From: Sisyra terminalis
Taxonomy: Eukaryota > Arthropoda > Insecta > Neuroptera > Sisyridae
Assembly (NCBI GenBank): GCA_958496175.1
Contig: OY292275.1
Span: 17,484,001-17,548,000, forward strand
Direction: 5' to 3'
Length of the DNA: 64,000 bases
A program made the translations under genes and the position numbers. Under the pieces are notes generated by a model. That model saw only the letters and a list, made by a program, of their open reading frames with translations, did not search any database and was not told the DNA's origin. Shown one piece after another: positions 35,896 through 49,400 of this stretch (its first letter is position 1; each line of letters opens with the position of its first letter).

Positions 35896-38388
35896 AAAAC
35901 AACTCTATTTACTGTCAATTTTAAGTTTTTCATCCAGGTTGCTACTAATCCTATCCTTATCTTATTCTAATCCTTTCCTAATCCAGGCTACGAAAAAATG
36001 TGTGGAATAAGATCTTAAAAACAAAAAAAAAAAAATATGTAAAAGTTGATTTTGAAAACCTCACTTCTATATTCTATATTCTATCTTCTATATTCTTTTA
36101 TATGATAAACGCATTAAAAATGTAAAAAATAAATTTATGAACTGAACCTTAGTATCGACTGCACCATTGATATTAAGGCGACATTAGGGATGCTATTTTA
36201 CAATATTACAAATTTGTAATATTGAACACCCTTCACTCTAATAAAAAATATTTTTGATGCAAGATATAAAATACAACAATAATGTGGATGAAAAATATAA
36301 CTTGATAAAAGGCAAACGGTGAATACGAGGAGAGAAAAAAATTGATTTCACTTATTGTTCCTTATTTCTGGAGACCTTTCCTATGAATACCTTTGAAATA
36401 CTTCCTGAATGGGTTATAGTGTCTCATTTTTCAATATTTATTACTTAAAGCTCTGTTCTATTTCAGCTTTTCTTCGGAGATGAACATGCACAAGTATCTC
36501 ATTATATTTTAGTGATTATTTCTATACTTATATCAAAGGTGATCCCAATACTTTGAATCGCCTCCGACCAAGAAATGGGTAGAAAAATCATATTGACCTG
36601 TATTTACTATTGATGATGATGATGATGTGTAGGTTCCATTGATGATAGTAGTTTTTTTCTCAGGATGAGTATTACAATATTCTTCTCAAAGTTAAGAATA
36701 CAATTGATTGCTAAAATTACTATAAGATTCCTTTATCACAATTCATAACCATTACGAATCTTGTTTATGAATAGTTTTTCTATGATTTTCTAGTTAATCG
36801 TGAATTAATCCGGTTATGTGACCTATACTCATTTCTATACTCTTTGGTATAATTGAAATGACAAAGTTTCTAAATTAAAAATTTTGGGGTGTATGGATTG
36901 GTATGGATATATAAAAATTTGGTAGTTATTTACCATTGCATTATATGACATAGTACTTAAAATTAAATGTTTCAATTGATTGGTTTGACTACGTTAGTTT
37001 ATGAACTGACGAAGTTTATAATTTTACGGTATCGTATACTATTGTTTAATATTTTACATAAATTTAGTGGTAAATAAATGGTGGTATAAACCATCGAAAA
37101 AAAACGATGTATTGTTCATAAACTTCAATGTTTCACTTTAAAAACTATCTATATTCTAATGTCGATGTTTTTTATGAGCAATATTGCATCCATATTTATA
37201 GTGCTTTGGTAGCTGGAAAACTATGTTCATCTCTTTAAGGTACTTTGAAGTTATATATTGTGTCAATACGTATTTCATAGTATCTATTTCAATTGTAGTT
37301 AGGAGTCTTTATATTACCTAATTTGCAAAAAAGCAAAAAAAAAATTAAAAAACTATATCGAATAGGAAAATAAAACCAAATTTCTTTTTTTGGTTAAAAA
37401 AAACTGGACTTCCTTTGGAACAAATACCAAAACTATTAAGGTAAATAAAAATTCATAAGAGTAATATTTCGTTATAAAATTTAGCAATCGCTTACATTAT
37501 CACGTTCACATACAAATAAAATTAGTTACTTTCCACAATGAATACGTACTGACTTTTGAAACATACAAATTATTTTTCGAACTAAACTAATAAAATTCAG
37601 TTCTTAATTTGTCGCTTTAAAACGAACAAAATCAACCGGAAATCCGGCACACAATTGTACAATAATTTGGTACTTTATTGTTACAACTCCATTTACAAAT
37701 GGGAGACCAGTCAAAATGATTTCAATAAGTTCACCATCATTAAGGTAATATTGATTAACAAAAAAAAAAAACATTTTTTTGATGTTTTTCAATAATTTTA
37801 GAAACGAAACGATGAGAGTTTTTTTTTTGCTAGGAATAGATGTAATTAAAATGATTTATTTCCATTTACGTCATAATTGTATGGTTTTTATTGAGGTAAA
37901 TATATCATTAATGGCAAAAGTACAATATTCGCATAGTTTACATATTTTATTACATTTGTGATGAGCTTATTAAAAATTTTGCAACATTTCTATTATAGAG
38001 TGTGGTGATGAATTATTCTTGCATCATCAAAAATGCATGTTAAACTTATATGTATTTGCAATATAGTACTGAAAAAAAAAACGCACACAATAAATGAATT
38101 AACATAAAATAAATTAAAAACTTTTTCAAAATTAAAATTTCAAGAGTCAGATTTTCTACAAATGTTAACAAATTGATCAGGGACTTCAGCTGAATATTAA
38201 ACGAAATTCTTTCGCGGTGAAAGAGTTGAATTAAACACCAATTGGTATGTGAGGAGCCGATAAATAATCGAATTATTATGTCTTGCAGAACTAAGGCGAA
38301 ACGATTCTAGTTATTGTTCGGAATTAAAGAATCGGAGAAAGGTATAGTAAGCAAAAAAAAAACCATTGTGTAATCACTTGTTAAATTA

Positions 38389-38427
38389 AGCGACAGCAGG
38401 AGCGACCGCGACAGCGACAGCGACGCG
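38389..38427. repeat. GCGACA-type GC-rich tandem patch
   Basis: Imperfect units of AGCGAC and CGCGACAGCGACAGCGAC stand out sharply from the AT-rich surroundings. It may be a simple repeat or mark a regulatory or promoter region; no gene start could be tied to it. Confidence 0.55.
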
Positions 38428-39118
38428 TGTACAAATTTCATTAAGTCGTGCATTGATTTGCAAACCGCAAATTATGTTATTCACAATGATTTACTTAATT
38501 GGGACTTTGATTAGAAAATCACTCGGCTAATTGCAAAATTACGCACGTTTTTTCTTCTTTTGCCAATTATTTTTTTAAAATAATAATCACACCTAGTTTT
38601 AAGCTTTGCCAAATATATGACTTCAACCTTACATATAGTCAATTATAAACCAACTATAATTTTTTTCAAATTTATTACCTCACAAATGTTGCTCTAATTT
38701 CCAACTTGAGTTTTAAGGTCTTTGATAATTATTAAATGAAATATTTATGACTCCAACGTAAGTCTAATAATTGGGGGAAATATGTGAATAGGCATTAGGC
38801 GATTTGGGGTATATTGCAATGAATAACCCGCACAGTTCGATCTTGAAGCAATTGAAGATAATATGGAACGTTGGTGGGTTACACCTTTTCGTGCATTGTA
38901 TTTAAATGAGTCGTTATTATGAAGGAAATAACTGAATATTATTAGCGTTTATTTATTTATAATATTTTACTGTACTGTAATGCTCATAATGCCAATGACA
39001 TTTGCATTATGTGTGTTAATGCTTCTTTTCAATACCACAAACGTGTGTGCAAATTATTTGCATTTTTTACTTTGTTGCATTCGCGAAAAGATGAAAGTGC
39101 ATATTATCTTTTATTGAA

Positions 39119-39200
39119 TACTAGCTGGTACCCGCCCGCTTCGCGGGATGTGCATTAAAGTTTTATTGTTGAATTTTCTCTGACCATAAAAATTTTAAAA
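39119..39200 (+). repeat. ACTAGCTGG(T)ACCCGC repeat edge
   Basis: Starts ACTAGCTGGTACCCGCCCGC followed by TTCGCGGG, a motif familiar from edges of insect retroelement-derived repeats and related to 5193. It may continue to about 40,000, where TAACTCGTTCAAAAGTTATA and AAGCTCGAAAAGCTCGAAAA occur, but the extent is unknown. Confidence 0.4.
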
Positions 39201-41238
39201 TTTTTGTTTTCATCTATGACTATGTCCTTGCGACTAACTTTTAATACTTATAATTATCTTTGAGCCACTTTCAGATGATGAGAACATGAATGGCCTAACC
39301 CTCAAAATTATGAATATATCAGTGTGTAGTATTAGACCTAAATGCGCCCTATTGAAACATCATAAAATAATAAAAAATGGAAAAGAATTTAATATAAATT
39401 CATTTAGTGCATTGCTAGATTACTCCATTCTTCTTCTGATCACCTTATTTTGACTTATATATGTGGATTTGTGGATATGATAGGATTTGAATGATTTTTT
39501 ATTAAATTATTGCAAATTATTTTAATTTTAGTCAAGTTTAAAACTATAACGTAATACAGTAGTGGACCTTTGAAGTTTCAATTTCTTGAAATACGGTTTC
39601 TACTTAAATCTCATTTTCAGTGACGTAATTTGTCGTTAGATAAAGATATACATCATTATAATTTTCCACAAGACGAATATGTTGTTGAAGAATTCATTAC
39701 CACTATTTGTTTCTTGCCATTGTTGATTAAAACAAATTCATAAATATATTATATATTTAGAGGGAAAACAAGGGTGGAGGTTTAAAAAATTCAATATTTT
39801 TTCTTTATAAATCGCTTGTAAAAGTATACAAAAATATATTCTTAAAATTTCAACTTCAAATTGTAACTCGTTCAAAAGTTATAAGCCATTAAGTGAGTGC
39901 TCCTCGGTACAGAGCGATTAAAAAGCTCCTAAGGTTTTATGGAAGCTCGAAAAGCTCGAAAAAATAAGCTCCAAACTGAAAATGAATCATATGAAACTGT
40001 AAAAAGAATGCAATTTGGTGCTGAAATCGCTGATTAACCGGCAAGTAGTTTGAATTACTATCATTACTGCTTTAAATTAAGGGCCCAAATAGATTTAGTT
40101 ACCCAGAATTTAAAATTATATAGGTATATTTTTTAAAAGGGAGGTTTGTTTCTAAAACAATAGACTTATGAGATTCTTACTAATAATGCTCAAAAATTAT
40201 AACTACAAGATTACTTATTAAGACTATTGGTCTGTACTATTTGGATTCGTAGTTTATTAGTTTTTGCTGTTTGTTTTTTAGAATTTACACACATTTTACT
40301 TGAACTATCAAAAGTATTATTGAAATTTTTGAAGAGAACTTTATATTGATAAAACAGTAGAGAAATTATGAAAGAAATTGAGAAGTTTCTTTATTTATGT
40401 GGTTGAGGGATGAAAATTTTTCTGTATACATACTTATGTTAGATGATATTGGATAGGTACCTATTAAAAGTGTTGGAGAACTGAATGAGTTCTTCAATTA
40501 AGTTTACTGTAGATAGAATATACAGTTCTAAAGGTTTTAAAGGATACCTCCTATAAATTTTGAGCTTTAGATAGTTGCTTAGATAACTCTTAACAAAAAA
40601 TAGTATGAATAAAATACGTAGGTTCCTTTTTCTGAGGTGAATACTTTTGGTCGTTTTATATTTATACAAAAAAAGAGAAAAAAACTACAATTGAATAGAC
40701 TTTGGCATAAATTGTGGGATCCTAATTCTTTTTTATAGTTTTAAATCAATCATACTTTGTACAGTTTTGTTTTTGAGTTTTTTTTTTAAATTTTTTCCTT
40801 CATACAAAGGTTAATCGTATTTCTCAACATGCAGATTTACATATATATAAAATTCATCATCCATTCATCAAATCAGGTTATCAGATTTCTCTGAATAAAG
40901 CTGAATGCATTTCCTCAAATCTACCTTTTTTCTAAGAATTTTACGGATAGATTACTCGGATTTTTTACATTTTTTATTCCTAGGAGGCGGAAATCTCCGG
41001 TTCTCTGAGTATAGGTACGCAAATCTATTTGCATAATACATAAATATTTTAAATTTCTTTTTTCTCTATATTTCTTTTCTTTAATTATCTATTTTTTTAT
41101 TAATGAAAAACTTCAAACTAAAAAGGCTTAGAAACAACACATTTTAAATTCAAAAGAAATTTTTGGGCAAGTTCATTCGAGAAGCAGTCTTCAGAGAAAA
41201 AGTAATTGAAATTTCGGATCCGGGAAATTGGTGGTGGT

Positions 41239-41541
41239 TAGGGATGAGAAAAAAATCGATTGAAAATCAGGTTGATTACAGATCGATTTTTATTAGAAAA
41301 AATATTCAGAATTTGAAAAATATATATTTTTTCTATTATTTGAAAAAATGCTTGTTATTCGTTATATATGTTGTGGTAAATGTGATAAATTGAAAATTAT
41401 TAATAACTATGTGTCATTATTAATTATTATCAAGAGTCATGGAAAAAGTATATACTTTTACTACTCCGGCAATTTTTACCACTACGGACCCCTGTTTGGA
41501 CTCAGGAGAGTTGTAGACGTAAATATTGTCAGTGAACATAT
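41239..41541 (+). mobile_element. hAT-like TAGGGATG element, right end lost
   Basis: Begins TAGGGATGAGAAAAAAATCG, a typical hAT-type terminus. Its inner part (ATGCTTG, GTGATAAATTGAAAATT, TTTGGACTCAGGAGAGTTG, AGACGTAAA, GTGAACA) matches the inverse of 57748-58058. The opposite end is missing. No transposase seen. Confidence 0.6.
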
Positions 41542-44500
41542 TAAATTTAATAATCAACATATATTGAACATAGTTGAACATCGATTTTTTTCATATCTTT
41601 AGTGGCAGTTCTTGCTTAAAATACCTACAAGTTTACTATAAATACTTTAAATATATTAACCAAGGAGTATTATTTTTCGTGCATCTTGAACAGTTTAGGT
41701 ACATTGGCCATTTTCAATTGAGTAATTGCATAAAGATATTAGGTCGCAATAAGCTGTATTTGTAAATAGGATCATATGTTACAAATTAGTTTTAAAACTT
41801 TTAATATTTCCAATTATTTCATTTTAGTAATTATAATTTGTGCAATTTTGATCAACACTTTTTTTTTTGGTTAATGCTAAACTTTTTTGTATTACTTATA
41901 CTATGAAAAAACGTTGAGGTCAATAAAAATTATATATTTTTTTGTAATTATCACTATATTTAATATTTCGTTTAAATATTTCTGGTTTAAATACCGTATA
42001 TACCACATATGAGACAATTTTCGTTAGATTTTTCATTACATTTTTTAAATCGAAATTATATGTTCGAGGTCATTTTTGCAAATTTATGTAATTATTTTAG
42101 ATTTCAGGAAGTGGAAATTTTTCCATTAATTACTTGTTCAACTTTTTCACTTACAACTCAATTTTAATACAAATTCCAATTTTCGCCCAACATACTACTA
42201 CTTATGAATCCGGAGTTACATGTTGAAATTTTATCCGAATTTGGGAAAACAAAGTCGAGATAGTTGTGACCAAGCAATTGAGAAAAAAAATCTTTAAAGA
42301 AACAACTTTCATTGAATTTCATTCCGTAATAACTCTTCAGCTATATCGACAATGTTCGATTGAAAAAGGCCTTCCAAGACCTTGACCGAGCCGTTACTTT
42401 CTCATTATCTCAAATTTCCGAGACGGATTCAAACTTCTCAAATTGCTCTTCGGTCTTATCTAATTAACTCCCATTCAAACCGAACGAAACAAACGAAAAA
42501 CAAAACAATTGAATAGAAACAAATGAATGATTCAACGAGGATCGCTATGATTTTATATTTTGTACTTATTAATGTAGTATACCATAAAGTGTATACTCGG
42601 GCAAGAACAACAAACCTTCATTAACCACATTCCAGAAGTCGAAAAGAGGTAATTTTTGTTTCGTTCGTGTCTCGTTTGTTATTACTGCCGCATTTCAAAT
42701 TCGAACCTTGAATATCAATACATAAATATTTTATTTGAAACAAAAAGAAAAAAATCAGATTTCGTCACTAATTTTTTTTTTACCAAGGCTTTCTATTTGA
42801 TTTCCCCAATTGCATTGCCATTTACAAACATAAACAGGAATCCCTGGTTTCCTATTCTTTTCCTATGAAATAATATAAAAATTCCAATTCCAATTGTTGT
42901 ACTTTATAAAAATTTCCTTTTTGTTTCAATTAAAGTTTTCTCTTTAATTGGTATATTCCCATAGTCGAGTTTGGCCTTAGCGCAAGGCATTTTTTCAAAT
43001 TAAAATAAAAACTTGTATCTACTTATAGCATAAAGCGACTTGCATATATCGAATTGGCAGACAAAGTTATAATCAAATTTAATATTTAATTGGTATCAAA
43101 TAAAAGTAGTCGAAGTTTTTAATGGGAATCGATTATTTTATTCTTTTTTTGATTTTTATAAGTATTCTGGACAAGGAAAAACGAGACTCGTTTTTATTGA
43201 GGAAATTTTCCGTTTTAAAACAAACGAGTTTATAAAAAAAAAAAACAGTGGTGAAACGAAAACAAATGAAGTTGGGAGTCAGGAAGTATTTGTACAAAGA
43301 ATATGTTTTAAATTTTTTGAAAAATAAATTTCATTAGTAAGACAATTTTATTTATTAGTAAGCCATTAAATGCCTTGTTTCCAAGTGAGTTGCCTTTTGT
43401 TTTGATATTTAAACATGAATTCTGGCGATTATTATAAATAACGACAAAGTAACGTATGAAATAAGTTATAAATCCTTGAAAAATATCAACGATAAAATTA
43501 TTCTTTGTTTTCGATGAAGCGTTTGAGAATTGTCAGAAGCGTATCATAATAGTAACTTACACTTGTAATATTACTCTTCTGGATAAGTATAGCGAACATT
43601 GTTAGAAACTGGTACCTAACGTTGATAATACCAGTATACCAAATATTGGTTAAGTAACAAGATTTGGTGTATTATTTAATTGAATATCTAGGCGTACGGT
43701 GAAATGATTTGGCGGATCTTTGGTCAGATTTGGAGGAAAATATAATAGATACCTTTTAATCTCTTAATAAATATTTCAAAGTGTGTTAATCTTTAAAAAA
43801 ATGCAATTTATTAAAATTTAAATGAATACCTAATTTTATTAATGAAGTTGGTTTGTCTACTTAAAACCAATAATTTTATGAGTTGTAAATGATAAAAACA
43901 AGGCAGACAGAAACAACAGTATATGAATTCGTCAAAAAGGATAGAAATAAACAATTTTTATAGGTCTCCCAAATAGATTTGATGGAAACAAAAGACCTAG
44001 AGATTACTGGTTTAGAAACTATGTATCATATAGAGCAAAGGTGGATAAACTTTATAAGAAAAGCTAAAATAACCCATCATTGTAAAAAAAGCATTTTAAA
44101 TGTTCACAAAACCTATTAGTAGTCGTTTAAAGTTAAAGATATTTAAATTTAGTGATTTCAAAATTCCGCTAAATGTCTTTTTTTAACATGGATATGAAAA
44201 TTGTAGGAGCCATACTTAAAGTTGCTAGCAGAGAAAAATTGGAACTATATTTTATATAATTATTTATATTATTATAATAACTTTATATTAGAGTTGTGAA
44301 TTTCGTATTGGAAGCTTTCAAAAGTAAATTATTATATAGTTCTGGTAAATAGATATAAAATACTTCGAAGGTGGAGTAAAAATGAAGAGATTTTATCACC
44401 TTATCAGGCCCTTATATATTATACCACATCACCGTTTTGTAGAATGCAATTTTTTAGTTATTTCTTGGCTTTATCAATCCATAAATTTGGCTTTAGCCTA

Positions 44501-47500
44501 CAATACTTTACCTTGATCGTACAATTGCCATTCTTCTGAATATAACTCTCACTTTTGTATGCTGAGGGCTTATAACTTCATAAGAAAACAATGTTATTTA
44601 ACCATTAAAATTGCAATATTTCAATAAAAGCAATCTTAATTAAAATTATAAAAGAGAATTACCATTTATTTTTTCAAAAAAATAAATTGTTCGAATGTGT
44701 ACTTGAAACATAAAATTAATTTGTTGAAATAAGTTCATTGCAAAAGCATAATTTTTTCCCCAAATAGTTCACTTTTGGTGCAATAAATTGGACGTCTTAA
44801 TTTGTTTTAATGAAACTTGCAGTCTACAGTTCTTCGATCGCTATTTTAAATGTAAAAGATTTGAAAATATTTAAATTGGTTCAATTGTGTTCCATAAAAG
44901 TAGAAAAATAAAATTCACAAATGGAAAAGTGTGTTGTGTGTTGTTTGTTTGAAAGAAAAATCACCTTCAATTGTTCTTTATTAAAAGAAAAAATAGATCA
45001 ATGTTATCTAGAATCTACATTATTAACTTTGAGTTAATTTTTCGAAATATTCAACTTCGAAAAATAAAGCGTTATTAATAAACTTATTATTGGTACAAAA
45101 TAATTCGTATGCAGATACGAAGTTCAAAAGCTTCATAAGATTATTTAGGTTTCAAACCTTTTAGTTGAGCTTTTGGTCAAGACTCGAACCTAAATTTTGA
45201 TTTTCGATCTTTTTACGAATTTTTCGATTTTTCTTCATTTAATTAGTTTTAATAATTCCCATAACTATTTTCTTAAAAATTAAAAAATTCTTTATTTTAC
45301 TTAAAGTTAATCTACAACTCGATGTTAAATGGTTAACTTGTTGATTTTTTTTATTCTATTTCAATGAATATTTTTTTTTGTTATTGATTTTTTGCTTAAC
45401 TGTTACCGCTAAAAATAGAATAATTTATTTTTCCACTTCATGGTGCTTGAATTCATTTGAGGCTAGATCTCATCTTGAAATATTCACATGATCGTTAATG
45501 TGCTCATCACATCAAATTTTCCATTCGCTTAATTTCTTATAGTAAAATAAAATTCTATTATTACATTTATTTTTATCTTCACCGATTCGCAAATAAAATC
45601 ATCAGCTTGTTGTTCTTAACAAAAGCCACAAGAAAATCAACTGATCAAAATCAGGAAAAGATGAAGAAAACTTCAATAAATTACTGATTATTCTTGCGGT
45701 TTTCATACATTGGTTATGTTTCAAAATTTCCCAAATCTATTTACCTTGTCATTTTCAATTGAAAAATATAAGTGAAGTTTCAAGAATGACAATTTTTTAT
45801 ATTATGAGTCAATTCATTCAAATGAGTCAAAATTCAATTGTAAAGCATTTGATTTAAGGCCTTTGGATACGATTAAATATTTAATTTGACTAACTTATTA
45901 TTTGCGAAAAATTAATGGGCAAATATTAAATATATTTGTTTTGGGATTATTTTAATTATACTTTAGTGTTCTTTCGTGAAAATAAGAAAATATTTTTTCA
46001 ATGCCGACTGTTACTACGGTTTCATGTCGATAATACTTATGTTTGACTTTGAATAATAATGAACCATGAGAAGCTCATTGTTGACCAACAATTGTTAAGA
46101 TAAACTAAGATTTGTTGTAAAAATAGCATTTTTGGAGTCTTGTAAAATTTCCATGAAAAAAAATTGTTCCTCGAAAATTAAGCATTTTAAATAATTTGTT
46201 GTTAAAGGTTTTTGTTATATTGGCTATAACATTTCATAATTCAAAAATAACAAAATTATGAAATAAAACTTTATTGATAATCCACATTGTAGTAAGTATT
46301 TTTATGAGTACATTCATTGTAATAAATTAATTCATTAAACGTGACATATTAAGAAAAAATATAATTTTAAAAGATTATTATTGTAGTTTTTTGTAGATAA
46401 ATTCGTGTTTTATTTTCACAATAAGTTATAATTTCTATTTAAAAATGTGTTCCGTAGTTTGTAAAAATTGCATTATTTCATCAAATGTAATATGGTTTAA
46501 AAAATAAGAACATATCAACAACGATAATGTATTCCATGAAAATATAACTTTCAAACAAATAACTTTCTAGGTAAATCTTTGTTTGAATAGCTTTTTATTT
46601 TATACTTCATAAACAAAATGAGCCTAAAAGCTTTATTAATCGATCTTCTTTATCTTGGTTATTTCTACAAGTATGATTCTGTAAATTTTCCTATCGAAAG
46701 CTATAGCTCAGCTTTTTCCTATTAAAATCCTTGTTCATTTTTTTTACAGTTGTACTTTTTACAGTTTTTGATTATATGTTCCAATTATCTATATGTTGTT
46801 AAGATTAACGTTGAATTTATTTTAAAGTTTATCAATTTATTTATTATCAATTTATTTTAAAAAGATTCATTTACTTATCGGATCTTATAATAACTGTAAA
46901 ATTTTTATCTTAATATACAATAATTTAAAAAAGAAGCTTTTTTTTAATATTTCCATTTTGAAAAAAATTATTTAAATAGGGAAAACATATGTGTTTTATA
47001 AAGGAGTAGTATAACAACAGTCGTTAAAATTTTCAAAAGAAAATTTAAATGATAAGTTTTCTAAATATTTTAATAATTCTTAAAAATCATTTAAAATATA
47101 TGTTTGGAAGAAAAAATGAGTTTAATAATTACTTAAATACTAATCATTTTCATGAAATCGTTGGATGAAAATAATGGAAATTTTCTTTTCAATTTACACA
47201 AATTAATGAAACACAAACTCAAAACTCAGCTAGTTATCGTTAATTAATGTCAATTCTTTTTTCAAACCACTTTCATTACATTTCAAATTAATACCTGCAA
47301 ATACTATCTACCGTCAAAATTTGTGCAATAAGAATTAAAATTTATGATATTATCTTAATCATTTTAATGATAATTTTTCGCAACTGCAACTGCAATTTGA
47401 AAAAAAAAACATCCTTTATGTCTCATAAATTCTCGAAATTTATTCTTTTACAACCCATAATTGCAATGTCCATCAAAACTGAGTGATTTGTGATACTTGC

Positions 47501-48980
47501 ATATTTGAAGTTCTTTTTGCATTACCAATTATTTATTTTCCATTTCCTTATCAGAAAAAAAATGGAATTTCAATCTTAATTTTTTTTTTCCACCAAATGC
47601 CGTTTATTTGCATAATTAAGTCTTTAAAAACGCTATGTTTTATTGCAATGAAATAAATAAATAATTTTGACCTTTGCATTTTGCATGTCTCATTTTCACA
47701 ACAATAGAAACGAAGAAAATTGTTCATATAAAAAAAAAACGAAGAAAAATTGATTAAACAAACTATTATAACTTTTAATTGTTTAATGTTTATTGATGTT
47801 AATAATAAGGAAATTGAATAAGCATACAGCTATATTGGGTTTCAAGGAAATATTTCAAAAAATCTCTCTCACATATTTTTGATTGATTTTTCTTATTTAA
47901 AATTTACCTTTCTAGGAATTTATCATACAAGAATTTTGAAGTTTTGAAAAATAACCTTCCCTATGGAGTATGAAAAAGATTAAAACTACTTATTTAATTA
48001 ATGGGCTTATTGTTCGTTACAATATGTTCTGTAATTTACATAATTTAAAATTCCGATTACCTTCTCTCTAATGACATTGATTCTAATCGAAAAAAATATT
48101 AGGTATTAGAAATGATAATTTTTCTAAACATAGAACTCATAATTTATGTTGTGTAGACAATAAATAATAAATTGAGGGTTTTTATTATTTTATACTGATT
48201 TCTCTTATTTATTAAAATTAAAAATAAAAAAGATTTGCAAAAATGACACATGAAAGTTTATGACTTAAAAATAAAAAAGAATAGAGAAAATATTTGACTT
48301 GGTTAAAGTTTTTGAGATTATTATTTTTTATTATGCAAGGATATAATAATTGTAGCTCTAAGAGTCGAAAATTGAAAAAAAAATCAATGTTTTAGGTTTT
48401 TATTAAAACTTTTTCCAAGTTGACCCAAACATTTTCCAACTTTAAACATTAATGATCATCATATCATTAGTTATTTACTAATGATTGATAATTATTGATG
48501 GTACTGAGTTTATTACCTACTAATTTAGATAAAAGATTACCTAACATCCGAAAGATTTGAGTTTTCCTAGGAATAGAAACTTTTTAAAACTTTTTCTGAA
48601 GGACAAACTAATGTATTTTCAAATCTAACTCTAATGAAAAATGTAAAAAGAAAACTTAAGCACACTAACATAAACACATAAATAATTTGTCAGGTAGTTA
48701 TCATAGTTTCCCCAAATAAATATTTCTTCATGAAGAAAAACATAGAAAAAGTTTTTTCCACAAAAGCAGCTGTAAGGGCTTAGGATATATATAACATAAA
48801 ATTGCACAACTTTATTTTAACTGCGCTATAGAATTAAAAGAACGAGACATAGCTCATTGATTGCAAAGTTTGGGCGAGAAGTTTCTCTTTCATAATACCG
48901 TTTGAAATTTTTGTTACTCCTCTGAAAGTTGTTAACAACAATTACCGAAATATACTCACAAACGTCCCAAAAATTACCAG
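41542..48980. other. AT-rich tract, no gene found
   Basis: About 7.4 kb with only short, composition-driven open frames. A less AT-rich patch at 42,300-42,500 did not resolve into a protein on either strand. At 48,838-48,935 a stretch resembles 7440-7560. Confidence 0.45.
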
Positions 48981-48981
48981 A

Positions 48982-49400
48982 ATATTTATTTATTTATTTA
49001 TTCTTTTTACTTCTGGTGTAATTTCTATAGAGGTGCGTTACACCTGTTCATAGAACCAGAAGAACTACAAAATTTACACAAAACTAGTATAGTTAATAAA
49101 ATTTATCAAATCAATAATACAAACTTAAAAAAGATATATTACAATATTACTTAAAACTATTTTTTCTAAAATTACGTCCTAGAATTGGAAGTCCATATCT
49201 TTATCAATAATTTTGGTTAAATTTTCTCGATACAATAGGCGATTTTTGAGAATCACTTGAACAGCTTCAGATTGCTTATTATATCTTGAGAATCTAGCAA
49301 AAATTATATAAGATATTTTAATGATGTTTGGAATATGGATAAACATCATCTGGACATTGTAATACAAAATAAAGGCAAAGTAAATAAAGTATCTGTAGGA
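48982..49400 (-). mobile_element. 3' end of a LINE-like element with AATA tail (tentative)
   Basis: Read on the minus strand, an open frame (49367-49179) is followed by CAGGTGTAACGCACC, CTATAGAAATTACACCAGAA and a terminal run of AAATAAATAAATAAATA. This is the layout of a 5'-truncated non-LTR retrotransposon with a simple-repeat tail. The 62-codon frame itself is not recognisable. The left limit is fixed by the tail; the right limit is unknown. Confidence 0.4.

Larger units (their letters stand above)
35896..41238. other. Non-coding tract right of the first visible bestrophin exon
   Basis: No exon could be supported. Contains short tandem runs near 36,065-36,099 (TCTATAT-like) and 36,611-36,626 (TGA), a GC-rich (GCGACA)-type patch at 38,389-38,427, and a TACTAGCTGGTACCCGC repeat edge at 39,119. 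Possibly part of bestrophin intron 1. Confidence 0.45.

Noticed and set aside
37604..37792. Minus-strand frame ending VDFVRFKATN, considered as a lectin-like or channel exon
   Set aside because: No clear acceptor before it and no family motif; it does not match the missing bestrophin first exon.
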